Shown here piece by piece: positions 36,955-45,415 of a stretch of 64,000 bases of DNA. Numbering within the stretch: position 1 is the first letter of the stretch; the number at the start of each line of letters is the position of its first letter. Origin of the DNA: Kosakonia radicincitans DSM 16656 (GTDB lineage Bacteria > Pseudomonadota > Gammaproteobacteria > Enterobacterales > Enterobacteriaceae); NCBI RefSeq assembly GCF_000280495.2, contig NZ_CP018016.1, positions 4,030,001 to 4,094,000 on the forward strand, written 5' to 3'. The notes below the pieces were generated by a model. The model was not told where the DNA came from, made no database searches, and was given only the letters and a program-made list of their open reading frames with translations. A program made the translations under genes and the position numbers.

Positions 36955-37191
36955 GAGCGTTGCCACAATAATAATAATTGCAACTTAGCGTTGCCTTTTT
37001 GATAAGTGTGAGTTGCACAATTCCAGAGCAATACAGGAAGGGGTTTAAGTAAGAGAAATGCCTGACAAAGAGAATAACGCCATCGCAAAGAGGGCTAGTT
37101 TCACTGCAAACATCCGTTCCATGTGCCTCTACGATCCGGGGTAAGATGCCCCCTAATAGCTATCGATAAAACTGCCCTGAATTCTGGCTCC

Positions 37192-37218
37192 AGCCGATCC
37201 AGCGAAGCGGCTTTTTTT
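37192..37218 (+). terminator. Possible weak terminator in the M20/PAAR gap
   Basis: AGCCG-atccagcgaag-CGGCT followed by seven T residues. The five-pair stem is short and no gene on the plus strand ends nearby, so the role is doubtful. Confidence 0.3.
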
Positions 37219-37233
37219 CAATGCATCTTGCTG

Positions 37234-37759
37234 CTACGGGCATCTCATCGAAGCAAAGCAGATCCGAATCTTCATCTGTTCCTCTGTCGATACGATATCC
37301 GTCGCCAAAATCCATAATAAACACTGCCAGAAGCCGTCTTTAGATTTGTGAGGAATTCCGTACTTCGCTTTTATCATCGCCTTATTGGCTTCCCACCAGG
37401 CTATCTGCCTGCTTTTCAGGTACGGGAAATGTCTGACGAGAATAATATTCCTGTGCACCGCCACTATCTCAACAGGAGTCAGATACTGCCAGAGCAGATA
37501 GCCACAGGCCGCAACCGCAGTTGATAACCGCGCCATCAAGCGCGACCGGAACCGTACCAAACTGGCGCTTCATCGTGCCTTCGCCGATGGAGCCGATTTT
37601 ACCGCAGGCCGGGCAGACTCCCGTTTTGTCACCTATCCGTAGCGGAGCAGGTGCCCCGATCCAGTACGATCCCTGCAAACTGCTGTAACAGGTTGCTCCG
37701 GTTGTTGTTTTGTCCCCGTGATGCCCCTGCCCAATACCGTCAATCTCATCCCGCCACAT
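37234..37759 (-). pseudogene. Broken PAAR-motif protein gene
   Basis: From 37759 the minus strand encodes a PAAR domain: GQGHHGDKTTTGATCYSSLQ, APLRIGDKTGVCPACGKIGS and VPVALDGAVINCGC. PAAR proteins cap the VgrG spike of type VI secretion systems and carry effectors. Right after the last Cys the frame runs into GLWLSALAVSDSC and stops. The neighbouring frame continues as CGYLLWQYLTPVEIVAVHRN and on through AKYGIPHKSKDGFWQCLLW to 37234. A single-base shift would join them, so this is read as a frameshifted gene of about 170 residues. No T6SS genes are near. Confidence 0.6.
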
Positions 37760-38027
37760 AAAACCACCTCATCCGCAAGGTTATTGTTGGCGATAATACT
37801 TCAATATCAGACAGATGAAAAATAGCCAGCAAGACTTTGCCGCCAAATTGTGCGCTGGATTCAGGAACCTCAATCCGACAAATCCGGGCGGGGCGGCATC
37901 CTTTCGCATCCGCTGGTTCAGGCCTGTTCCCCCCGGTTTTACTCGCCCTGTGCGGCCCGTTGATATCAGTACAAAAAACAACTTTAACGTGCAATATTCT
38001 TCCTTTCCCCAATGGAGCCTTATCGCA

Positions 38028-38951
38028 ATGCTGACCAATGAACTGCGCTACTTTTTCGCGGTGGCGACCTCCGGCTCGCTGAGCACCGCCAGCGAGCAAC
38101 TGTTTGTCGCGGGTTCCGCTATCAGCCGACAGATTCAGAAGCTGGAAGCTCGCCTTGGCGTCACGCTGTTTGAGCGCCATGCGCGCGGGATGGTGCTGAC
38201 CGATGCCGGGCAAATTCTGGCTAATCACGTGCGTAAAAGCATGCGCGATATGGAGTTTGCGCTGGCAGAAATTCAGGGGCTAAAAGCGGTACGCAAAGCA
38301 CTGGTGCGCATAGCCTGCACCGACGGCATGGCGTTTGATCTGCTGCCCGGCGTGCTGGCGCGCTTTCGCCAGCAGCATCCCGGTGTCAATTTTGATTTGC
38401 AGGTTGGCACAGCATTGCAGGTGGCGCAGTGGATCCGCCATAACGAGTGCGATGTCGCGTTTCAGTTCAGCCTGGCGCCTGAGCGCGAGGTGGAGATCAT
38501 TGCCGCATGGCCCGCGCCGGTCTTGCTGTTGCTCGATGCCGGACATCCGCTAACACAACAGGCGAGCGTCACCCTCGACGCGCTGCATCACTACCCGCTG
38601 GTGCTGCCGGAAGCCGGAACAACGATTCGCCAGTTGTTCGATCTCTCCTGCCGGATGGCGAACACCTTTCTGGAACCGGCGTTCAGCAGCAATAACTTCT
38701 CGGCGCTGTATGAGTTTACCCGTCATACCGCGCAGGCAATTACTGTATGCAGCCATTTCAGCGTACTGTGGCGCGCCCGGCTGGATGCAATGACACTGAA
38801 AGCCATCAATAACACCTCGCTCAGCCAGCGCTCGTTACAGATTCAGGTACCGGGCAGCCGACACCGCCCGGCAGCGGTAGAAACTTTTCTGCAAATGGCC
38901 ACGCAGATGCTCGGCGAGGAGCACAGCAAATGGATGGCGCAACTGGCGTAA
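38028..38951 (+). CDS. LysR-family transcriptional regulator
   Basis: A 307-residue regulator. The winged helix-turn-helix is MLTNELRYFFAVATSGSLST, then ASEQLFVAGSAISRQIQKLEARLGVTLFERHARGMVLTDAG. The effector-binding fold follows (VRIACTDGMAFDLLPGVLARF). The ATG at 38028 gives the canonical LysR N-terminus with GGAG ten bases upstream. The frame stays open for 71 codons before it, but that sequence is Pro/Arg-rich and unlike any LysR. The target is not known: the nearest non-convergent operon is M20/MHS beyond the PAAR relic. Confidence 0.92.
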   Translation: MLTNELRYFFAVATSGSLSTASEQLFVAGSAISRQIQKLEARLGVTLFERHARGMVLTDAGQILANHVRKSMRDMEFALAEIQGLKAVRKALVRIACTDGMAFDLLPGVLARFRQQHPGVNFDLQVGTALQVAQWIRHNECDVAFQFSLAPEREVEIIAAWPAPVLLLLDAGHPLTQQASVTLDALHHYPLVLPEAGTTIRQLFDLSCRMANTFLEPAFSSNNFSALYEFTRHTAQAITVCSHFSVLWRARLDAMTLKAINNTSLSQRSLQIQVPGSRHRPAAVETFLQMATQMLGEEHSKWMAQLA

Positions 38952-38954
38952 CGA

Positions 38955-39743
38955 TCAGTGCGCCGCGTCGGTTAGCCCGTCGATAATCACCTGCTTCATC
39001 CCCTGCGAACAGGGTTCCACGCGCCCGCGCACGCCATAGACCTGCGCCAGACTTTGCGGAGTGATCACCTCATCAGGTTTGCCGTTGGCTAACAGCTTGC
39101 CCTGCTTGAGAATCAATACATGGTCGCCGTGGCGCAGGGCGATATTGATATCGTGCACCACCACCACCGTGACAATGTTGCGTTGCTGCGTTTCGCGCTT
39201 CACCAGATCCATGACATGGAACTGATAGTTGAGATCCAGCGCACTCAGCGGCTCATCCAGCAGCAGCAGCGACGGCTGGCGGATCAGCGACTGCGCCAGC
39301 CCCACTAACTGTTTCTGCCCGCCGGAGAGCTGATCGAGAAAATGCAGCGCCAGATGCTCGATTCCGAGCTGGCGCAGCAACGTCATCACTTCCGCCTGTT
39401 TTGCCGCGCTGTGCAGGCCGCCAGAGGCGCGCTGGGCGACGATGATCGACTCCAGCACATGCAGATGCACGCCCGCCGGTAACGACTGCGGCAGGTAGAC
39501 CACCTGCTCCGCCCGTTTGGCAAACGGCTGGCTCAGCAGATCGACATCATCCAGCAGCAACTCGCCCTCGGCTTTGTTCAACCCGGCCATTGCCCGCAGC
39601 AGTGTCGATTTCCCGCTGCCGTTCGGCCCCAGCAGAATGGTGACTTTGCCGCGCGGCAGCTCAGCGATATTGAGATCGTGAATAATCTGCCGTTTGTGAT
39701 AGCCCGCGCCAAACCCGCGCAGGCTCAGACCGCTGTGGCTCAT
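38955..39743 (-). CDS. Iron-siderophore ABC transporter ATPase (FecE/FepC type)
   Basis: A 262-residue cytoplasmic ATPase. Walker A is GPNGSGKSTLL, the signature LSGGQKQLVGLAQSL and Walker B SLLLLDEPLSALDLN. The family is that of siderophore, heme and B12 importers. It overlaps the permease stop by four bases (ATGA). It is the last gene of a Fur-boxed three-gene operon and converges with the LysR gene three bases away. Confidence 0.92.
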   Translation of the reverse strand: MSHSGLSLRGFGAGYHKRQIIHDLNIAELPRGKVTILLGPNGSGKSTLLRAMAGLNKAEGELLLDDVDLLSQPFAKRAEQVVYLPQSLPAGVHLHVLESIIVAQRASGGLHSAAKQAEVMTLLRQLGIEHLALHFLDQLSGGQKQLVGLAQSLIRQPSLLLLDEPLSALDLNYQFHVMDLVKRETQQRNIVTVVVVHDINIALRHGDHVLILKQGKLLANGKPDEVITPQSLAQVYGVRGRVEPCSQGMKQVIIDGLTDAAH

Positions 39744-40810
39744 ACACTCCCCCGGTGACGCACGATGATGGTGATAAAGAACGGTACGCCCACCAGAGAG
39801 GTGACAATGCCGACCGGGATAATGACGCCGGAGATCAGGTTCTTCGAAACGATGGATGCCAGCGACAGCACCAGCGCGCCGATCAGCGCACTGGCCGGCA
39901 GATAAAAGCGGTGATCCTCGCCAAACAGCAGACGCGCAATATGCGGCGCTACCAGGCCGATAAAGCCAATCGGCCCGACAAATGCCACCGACAACGCCGA
40001 CAGGATACTGATACGCAGCAGCGTTGCCAGACGCAGACGACGCACGTTAATCCCGAAGCTGATGGCCCGGTCTTCGCCGAGGCGCAACGACGTGAGTTTC
40101 CACGAGCTAAGCATTGACAGCGGCATAATCACCGCCAGCGCCAGCAGCAGAATGCCGAGTTTCTCCCACGACGCGCGGGCAATGCTGCCCATCGTCCAGA
40201 ACACCAGTCCCTGCAAGGTATCTTCGTTGGCAATAAATTGCAGCATCGACACCAGCGCATTAAAGGTGAATACCAGCGCAATGCCGAACAGCACCACACC
40301 GGAGGTCGCCACCTGCGTCCAGCGGGTGATGCCATCCAGCAACAACGCCGCCAGCAGCGCGAAAATAAAGGCGTTTGCTGAGATAAACCATTGCGCCGGA
40401 ATGCCCGGAATACCAATACCGAGCACAATCGCCAGCGCCGCGCCGAACGCCGCCGCCGACGAAACGCCAAGCGTAAACGGGCTGGCAAGCGGATTATTGA
40501 GGATGGTTTGCATCTCCGCACCAGCAAGGCCGAGCGTCAGGCCGACGATAATCGCCATCAGCGCGTACGGCATGCGAATATCCCAGACAATCACCCGCGT
40601 CCCGGCATCAACGCTGGCCGGATCGATCAGCGTATGCCACAGCGTATCCAGCGGCAGGCCCGACGGACCAAGGGTAAAATCGAGCAACATCGACGCCACA
40701 ATCAATACTGCAAGCACAACCAGCAGGCTGACGCGGCGGCGCAAAATCGCGCGGTAGTTGAGCATCAGGCCGTCGGTCTGTGACGCCCCCGGTTCAATAG
40801 TAGTACTCAC
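39740..40810 (-). CDS. Iron-siderophore ABC transporter permease (FecCD family)
   Basis: A 356-residue membrane protein with about ten helices that should work as a homodimer, since only one permease gene is present. Typical FecCD stretches: GLTLGLAGAEMQTILNNPLASPFTLGVSSAAAFGAALAI, and FVGPIGFIGLVAPHIARLLFGEDHR with the coupling helix for the ATPase. The start lies two bases after the binding-protein gene's stop. Other FecCD systems in the window (fepD) belong to enterobactin uptake and are separate. Confidence 0.92.
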   Translation of the reverse strand: MSTTIEPGASQTDGLMLNYRAILRRRVSLLVVLAVLIVASMLLDFTLGPSGLPLDTLWHTLIDPASVDAGTRVIVWDIRMPYALMAIIVGLTLGLAGAEMQTILNNPLASPFTLGVSSAAAFGAALAIVLGIGIPGIPAQWFISANAFIFALLAALLLDGITRWTQVATSGVVLFGIALVFTFNALVSMLQFIANEDTLQGLVFWTMGSIARASWEKLGILLLALAVIMPLSMLSSWKLTSLRLGEDRAISFGINVRRLRLATLLRISILSALSVAFVGPIGFIGLVAPHIARLLFGEDHRFYLPASALIGALVLSLASIVSKNLISGVIIPVGIVTSLVGVPFFITIIVRHRGSV

Positions 40811-40812
40811 GG

Positions 40813-41931
40813 TTATTTACTCTGCTGCCAGCTAAAGACGAAATTGTCGTCCGGCAGTTTGGTGAAGTTTTTGATGATGTGGTGATACGTCGCATCCGGA
40901 TTGAGATCCGCGAAAGCCTGCGGATAGATATCTTTCGCCAGATACTCCATCCCCACAATGTTATATGGATGGTTGTAGAAGTGGTGATAAACGCCATAAA
41001 CGTGTTTCGCCGCCACCGCCGGGATCTGGGCGACGCCGGTACGCTGCAACAATACCTGCGCCTGAGCATTCACCTCCTGCGGCGAGGTTTTCAGCCCCAG
41101 CGGCAGTACCTGGCTGTTACCACGTTTCGAGCCGGTCATGATGTAAACATCCGGGTTTTCGCTAATCACCTTCTCCAGCGCGATAAAACCGCTGGCGCCT
41201 GGCAATAATTCAGAACCGATATTTTTCGCGCCGACGGCTTCCACCAGCCCGCCCCAGCCGCTGTGGCCGTGGGTAAAGCAGCAGGCATCGGTATTACCGG
41301 CCAGCGCTTCAACAAACACTTTCGCCTGCGGTTTGATGGCCGCGGTTTTCTGTTCGATGGCGGTTAACTGCTGGCGATAGTAGGTGGTATACGCCGCCGC
41401 ATTGCTCTCGCGATTCAGTATTTTTCCCAGCAGATCGACGCTGGAAGCGGTATCTTTCACCGGATTGACTTCATAATCGATAAACAGCACCGGAATATGC
41501 AGCGCCGCCAGCTTGCTGAGCACACCGCTATCGGCGAGCGCCGGTTTAGCCCGTAGCTGGGCAACCATCAGATCCGGCTGTTTGGACAGCACACTTTCCA
41601 GATCGACGTTACCTTTATCGCTAAAGCCCATATCCATAATGCTGGTCGCTTCCGGCCACCGGGTTTTCAGCATCTCCCAGGTGGCAACATCCTGTTTTTT
41701 CGCGAGGTTATTCCACGCCACCAGGCGTTTAAACGGATCGTCACGATCGAGCAGCGCCATCGCCATAATGTCGCGACCATCCTGCAAAATCACGCGCTGT
41801 GGCTCGTGCGCAATGGTCACTTTTTGGCCGGAAAAATCGGTCACTGTCAGGGGATATTGTGTAGCGTGAGCCAGCAGCGGAACGGCGAGAAAAGCGGCGA
41901 GAACGAGCTTGCTGATGGATTTTCCTTGCAT
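40813..41931 (-). CDS. Periplasmic iron-siderophore binding protein
   Basis: A 372-residue class III substrate-binding protein. The signal peptide MQGKSISKLVLAAFLAVPLLAHA supports the start at 41931; 18 upstream codons lie in the Fur-box region. The fold signature is TDFSGQKVTIAHEPQRVILQDGRD, with a long interdomain helix around TASSVDLLGKIL. The pattern NTDACCFTHGHSGWGGLVEAVGAKNIG is seen in a subset of ferric-siderophore or heme binders such as the Yersinia Yiu type. The exact ligand is not known. A Fur box precedes it. Confidence 0.88.
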   Translation of the reverse strand: MQGKSISKLVLAAFLAVPLLAHATQYPLTVTDFSGQKVTIAHEPQRVILQDGRDIMAMALLDRDDPFKRLVAWNNLAKKQDVATWEMLKTRWPEATSIMDMGFSDKGNVDLESVLSKQPDLMVAQLRAKPALADSGVLSKLAALHIPVLFIDYEVNPVKDTASSVDLLGKILNRESNAAAYTTYYRQQLTAIEQKTAAIKPQAKVFVEALAGNTDACCFTHGHSGWGGLVEAVGAKNIGSELLPGASGFIALEKVISENPDVYIMTGSKRGNSQVLPLGLKTSPQEVNAQAQVLLQRTGVAQIPAVAAKHVYGVYHHFYNHPYNIVGMEYLAKDIYPQAFADLNPDATYHHIIKNFTKLPDDNFVFSWQQSK

Positions 41932-41962
41932 AAAAAACAACCTTGCTGAGAGTTGGATTGTA

Positions 41963-41989
41963 ATGATTTTGATAATTATTATCATGTTA
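41963..41989. promoter_or_regulatory. Fur box of the siderophore ABC operon
   Basis: TGATTTTGATAATTATTATCATGTTA contains GATAATTATTATCATGTTA, 14 of 19 matches to the Fur consensus GATAATGATAATCATTATC, and the near-perfect core TGATAATTATTATCA. It lies about 32-58 bases before the binding-protein ATG. Confidence 0.8.
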
Positions 41990-42145
41990 AACTAAATGAA
42001 TCATATACAACACCAATAATTCGTTGTACCGCAACCCCGCTTTAACATCCTGATCCGTTTTCTGTTTCGCTGACATAATTTATTACGGATTATCATCAGG
42101 CTGATGATTACCCTCGGTTTTTTTCTTAATTCCCGGAAACACTCT

Positions 42146-42571
42146 ATGAAATATTCATCCTTGTTGCTGCTTGCCTTCCTCACCATGGCGCAGGCTGAAG
42201 ACAATGCCGTCCGGCTTAACTGCCCAACTCGCGGTAATATCACGATCTCCTTTTTCAACTACCATCTGATCACCATGAAATGGGGCGACCATTTTCAGGT
42301 CGCGGCGGGCAAGGAGCGCAACCATACCAAAGCGGGCGTGGCATTCTGGAGCACCACCTTTGGTAACGGCGACGATTTGGCTTTTTTCCCGGATTCGGGC
42401 CAGTACTACCTGTTTTATGCCGGGTCGGAAGATCCGGAGCCGTGCCGGGAAACCAGCCGTTTTGTCTATCCGGTGATCACTCCGCCACGCTACGACAAGC
42501 GCAGTAACGAGCCGGAAAACCAGGCGAAAACTACCGATAATGATGTGATAGTGCAGCGCCCGGAGGCATGA
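42146..42571 (+). CDS. Small secreted protein of unknown function
   Basis: A 141-residue exported protein beginning MKYSSLLLLAFLTMAQAED, a standard signal peptide. The mature part has two cysteines (LNCPTRG and EPCRETSR), probably disulfide-bonded, and aromatic-rich strands (FFNYHLITMKWGDHFQV, AFFPDSGQYYLFYAG). The tail is Pro/Glu/Asn-rich and looks disordered. It is divergent from the Fur-regulated ABC operon, 157 bases beyond the Fur box. I do not recognise the family. The ribosome site is weak (CCGGAAACACTCT). Confidence 0.7.
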   Translation: MKYSSLLLLAFLTMAQAEDNAVRLNCPTRGNITISFFNYHLITMKWGDHFQVAAGKERNHTKAGVAFWSTTFGNGDDLAFFPDSGQYYLFYAGSEDPEPCRETSRFVYPVITPPRYDKRSNEPENQAKTTDNDVIVQRPEA

Positions 42572-42639
42572 ATTAGCCACCGGGCATTATGTCAAATAGC
42601 GCTAACGCTTATCCGGCTGGCGAGTGCTCCGCCAATGCG

Positions 42640-43662
42640 TTATTTCGGCTCGAACACGCCGTTTGCCACCTCCGCAGGCGTCACCACGCCGCTGTCAAGC
42701 ACCCAGCCGCTGATAAGCGCCGCAGGCGTCACATCAAACGCCGGGTTGTAGACCTGCGCATTCTCCGGCGCCCATTGCACCGCGCCGAAACTGCCCGCCA
42801 CGCCAGTCACTTCCGCAGCCGCACGCTGCTCAATCGGAATCGCATCGCCATTCGGACACAGCGGATCGAGCGTGGTTTGCGGCGCGGCAACATAGAACGG
42901 AACATGGTGGAATTTCGCCAGCACCGCCAGCGAATAGGTGCCGATTTTGTTCGCCACATCGCCGTTAGCAGCAATACGATCAGCGCCGACCCACACCGCA
43001 TCCACCTGCCCTTTCGCCATCAGGCTGGCGGCCATCGAATCGGTAATCAGCTGATAAGGCACGCCCAGTTCGCCCAGTTCCCAGGCCGTCAGACGACCGC
43101 CCTGCAGCAGCGGACGGGTTTCATCCACCCAGACATTCGCCACTTTGCCCTGCTGATGCGCCAGCGCAATCACGCCGAGCGCCGTGCCGACACCTGCTGT
43201 CGCCAGCCCGCCGGTATTGCAGTGCGTCAGCAAGCGGCTGCCAGGAGTAACCAGCGCGCTGCCCGCCTGCGCGATGCTGTCGCACAGTTGTTTGTCTTCA
43301 TCAATAAGCCGCAGCGCTTCGGCGCTTAACGCGCTAACAAAGCTCTCCTGCGCCAGCGCTCGCTTCATACGATCAAGGTTGTTCATCAGATTGACCGCCG
43401 TCGGACGCGCCGCGCGCAGCGTTTCCAGCGCCTGCGCTAACTGGTCGCGGTTTGCGCCCTGTTCGGCCAGCAGTGCCAGCAACAGGCTGGCGGAGAGGCC
43501 AATCAACGGCGCGCCGCGCACGCGCAAAGCGTGAATATGGCCGACAAGTTCCGCTACCGTATCCGCCGACAACCAGCGTTTCTCCTGCGGAAGCGCCTGT
43601 TGGTCGAGAATAAATAAGTGATTGTCGGCGACTCGCAGGCTGGTGGTCTGTAATGCGTGCAT
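42640..43662 (-). CDS. mtnA: Methylthioribose-1-phosphate isomerase MtnA
   Basis: A 340-residue isomerase of the eIF2B-like fold that converts methylthioribose-1-phosphate to methylthioribulose-1-phosphate. Motifs: [39 protein letters not shown] (catalytic Cys), [19 protein letters not shown] and [23 protein letters not shown] (catalytic Asp). It is divergent from mtnK with MetJ boxes between. Together they prepare the substrate of MtnB, encoded 28 kb away. Confidence 0.95.
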   Translation of the reverse strand: MHALQTTSLRVADNHLFILDQQALPQEKRWLSADTVAELVGHIHALRVRGAPLIGLSASLLLALLAEQGANRDQLAQALETLRAARPTAVNLMNNLDRMKRALAQESFVSALSAEALRLIDEDKQLCDSIAQAGSALVTPGSRLLTHCNTGGLATAGVGTALGVIALAHQQGKVANVWVDETRPLLQGGRLTAWELGELGVPYQLITDSMAASLMAKGQVDAVWVGADRIAANGDVANKIGTYSLAVLAKFHHVPFYVAAPQTTLDPLCPNGDAIPIEQRAAAEVTGVAGSFGAVQWAPENAQVYNPAFDVTPAALISGWVLDSGVVTPAEVANGVFEPK

Positions 43663-43714
43663 ATCGTTAAATCCCTGTTGCGTTGTTGTATCGTATTGTG
43701 TCAGGATGACGTTC

Positions 43715-43738
43715 AGATGTATAGACGTCTAAATGGCT
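43715..43738. promoter_or_regulatory. Triple MetJ box between mtnA and mtnK
   Basis: AGATGTAT-AGACGTCT-AAATGGCT: three adjacent 8-base units, the middle one the exact MetJ consensus. The site lies 27 bases before mtnK and 53 before mtnA, so both can be repressed by MetJ. Confidence 0.8.
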
Positions 43739-43764
43739 TAATCAGCAAAAAGAGGATCGAGGCA

Positions 43765-44964
43765 ATGTCGCAATACCGTACCTTCTCCGCCCGTGATGCC
43801 GTGGCGTATGCACAACAATTTGGCGGCCTGGACAACCCGTCCGAACTGGTGGACGCGCAGGAAGTGGGCGACGGTAACCTCAATCTGGTGTTTAAAATTT
43901 TCGACGCGCAGGGCGTCAGCCGTATCATCGTGAAACAGGCGCTACCTTATGTGCGTTGCGTCGGCGAATCCTGGCCATTAACGCTGGACAGAGCCAGGCT
44001 GGAAGCGCAAACGCTGGTGGAACACTATCAGCACAGCCCGCAGCACACGGTGAAAATCCACCACTTCGACTCGGAACTGGCAGTGATGGTGATGGAAGAT
44101 CTCTCCGACCATAAGATCTGGCGCGGCGAACTGATCGCCAATGTCTATTACCCGCAGGCGGCCGCGCAACTCGGCAACTACCTGGCGCAAACCCTGTTCC
44201 ACACCAGCGATTTCTACCTGCATCCGCATCAGAAAAAAGCGCAGGTGGCGCAGTTTATTAACCCGGAAATGTGCGAGATCACCGAAGATTTGTTCTTCAA
44301 CGATCCGTATCAGATCCACGAGCGCAACAACTATCCGGCGGCGCTGGAAGCGGATGTTGCCGCCCTGCGCGACGACGTTCAGCTCAAGCTGGCCGTTGCG
44401 GCGCTGAAGCACCGTTTCTTCTCTCACGCCGAAGCGCTGCTGCACGGCGATATTCACAGCGGCTCGATTTTTGTGGCCGATGGCAGCCTGAAAGCTATCG
44501 ATGCTGAGTTTGGTTATTTTGGGCCGATTGGCTTCGACGTCGGCACGGCGATCGGCAACCTGCTGCTCAACTATTGCGGTCTGCCAGGGCATCTGGGCAT
44601 TCGCGATGCCGCTGCGGCACGCGAACAGCGCCTCGCCGATATTCAGACGCTGTGGACCACGTTTACAGAGCGCTTCCAGGCGCTGGCAACGGAAAAAACC
44701 CGCGACGTGGCGCTGGCGCAGCCCGGTTATGCTTCGGCTTTCCTGAAAAAAGTGTGGGCCGATGCGATTGGTTTTTGCGGCACCGAACTGATTCGCCGCA
44801 GCGTCGGGCTGTCGCACGTGGCGGACATCGACACCATTAAAGATGAAGAGATGCGCCACGAATGCCTGCGCCACGCTATTTCGCTCGGCAAAGCGCTGAT
44901 CGTGATTGCCGAACGCATCGACAGCGTGGAAGAGCTGATCGCGCGGGTGCGCCAGTATTCGTAA
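43765..44964 (+). CDS. mtnK: Methylthioribose kinase MtnK
   Basis: A 399-residue kinase of the aminoglycoside phosphotransferase fold that phosphorylates 5-methylthioribose, the entry step of methionine salvage. Start [15 protein letters not shown] has GAGG upstream; the 36 earlier codons run through the MetJ box and are excluded. Motifs: [14 protein letters not shown] (glycine loop), [17 protein letters not shown], catalytic [12 protein letters not shown] and metal-binding [17 protein letters not shown]. The normal HGDLHTGS is HGDIHSGS here. It is typical of the Klebsiella enzyme. Confidence 0.95.
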   Translation: MSQYRTFSARDAVAYAQQFGGLDNPSELVDAQEVGDGNLNLVFKIFDAQGVSRIIVKQALPYVRCVGESWPLTLDRARLEAQTLVEHYQHSPQHTVKIHHFDSELAVMVMEDLSDHKIWRGELIANVYYPQAAAQLGNYLAQTLFHTSDFYLHPHQKKAQVAQFINPEMCEITEDLFFNDPYQIHERNNYPAALEADVAALRDDVQLKLAVAALKHRFFSHAEALLHGDIHSGSIFVADGSLKAIDAEFGYFGPIGFDVGTAIGNLLLNYCGLPGHLGIRDAAAAREQRLADIQTLWTTFTERFQALATEKTRDVALAQPGYASAFLKKVWADAIGFCGTELIRRSVGLSHVADIDTIKDEEMRHECLRHAISLGKALIVIAERIDSVEELIARVRQYS

Positions 44965-44997
44965 AACCATCCGGCAAATATTGTTCCCCAATATTAA

Positions 44998-45030
44998 ATG
45001 CCGGGTGGCGGCTACGCCTTACCCGGCCTA
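44998..45030. repeat. REP element after mtnK
   Basis: ATGCCGGGTGGCGG-ctac-GCCTTACCCGGCCTA is a palindromic REP unit 34 bases after the mtnK stop. Confidence 0.65.
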
Positions 45031-45059
45031 CTCAGTCTCGGCTCTACAGCAACGCATTC

Positions 45060-45330
45060 GCTATTTCCAGGCACATCCCATACAGCAATGGGGTTGCCCC
45101 CCCGCTCGAAATCGGCGAACCGGAGCACAGATGACAAGGTCTGGACGCCATGGATGGCGGCCAGAGGCGAGTCGAGACACGACGTCGAGTCGAGCCGACC
45201 GCAGGCAGATGTGCGGGAGGTGAGCGCAGTGCGCAGCACCGATTTCCCGCGGGGCCGCGGGGGATTGAAAAGGGGGAGCGCGGCGGCGCCCCCTTTTCCC
45301 GTTCACGTTCCACATAGATTATGTGTCTGC
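45060..45330. other. Very GC-rich structured element of unknown nature
   Basis: About 270 bases with composition quite unlike the surroundings. It includes several internal repeats and dyads: GTCGAGACACGACGTCGAGTCGAGC, GCGCAGTGCGC, CCGCGGGGCCGCGG and the long stem at 45268-45297. Frames are open on both strands but their proteins (Arg/Pro/Ser-rich) look like non-coding translation. I have a faint memory of related stretches elsewhere in enterobacterial genomes, which would make it a dispersed repeat; this is not verified. Confidence 0.4.
45268..45297. terminator. Strong GC hairpin, possible bidirectional terminator
   Basis: AAAAGGGGG-agcgcggcggcg-CCCCCTTTT has a perfect nine-pair stem with additional GC pairs possible inside. 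It could end mtnK transcripts on one side and the LVIVD operon on the other. Confidence 0.55.
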
Positions 45331-45415
45331 CAAACGTCTGGTGAACGGAATCCCTTCTCATACGCCGAATTAGCGGTTTTGCCGAATAGCGGCTTCGCCT
45401 TAACCAGCCTGCGTT

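Noticed and set aside
37815..38027. N-terminal extension of 71 codons on the LysR protein
   Set aside because: The sequence before MLTNELRYFF is unlike any LysR N-terminus and lies in promoter DNA; the inner ATG has a better site.
42155..42580. A 141-codon minus-strand frame opposite the small secreted protein gene
   Set aside because: The plus-strand frame has a proper signal peptide; the minus frame has none and no ribosome site.
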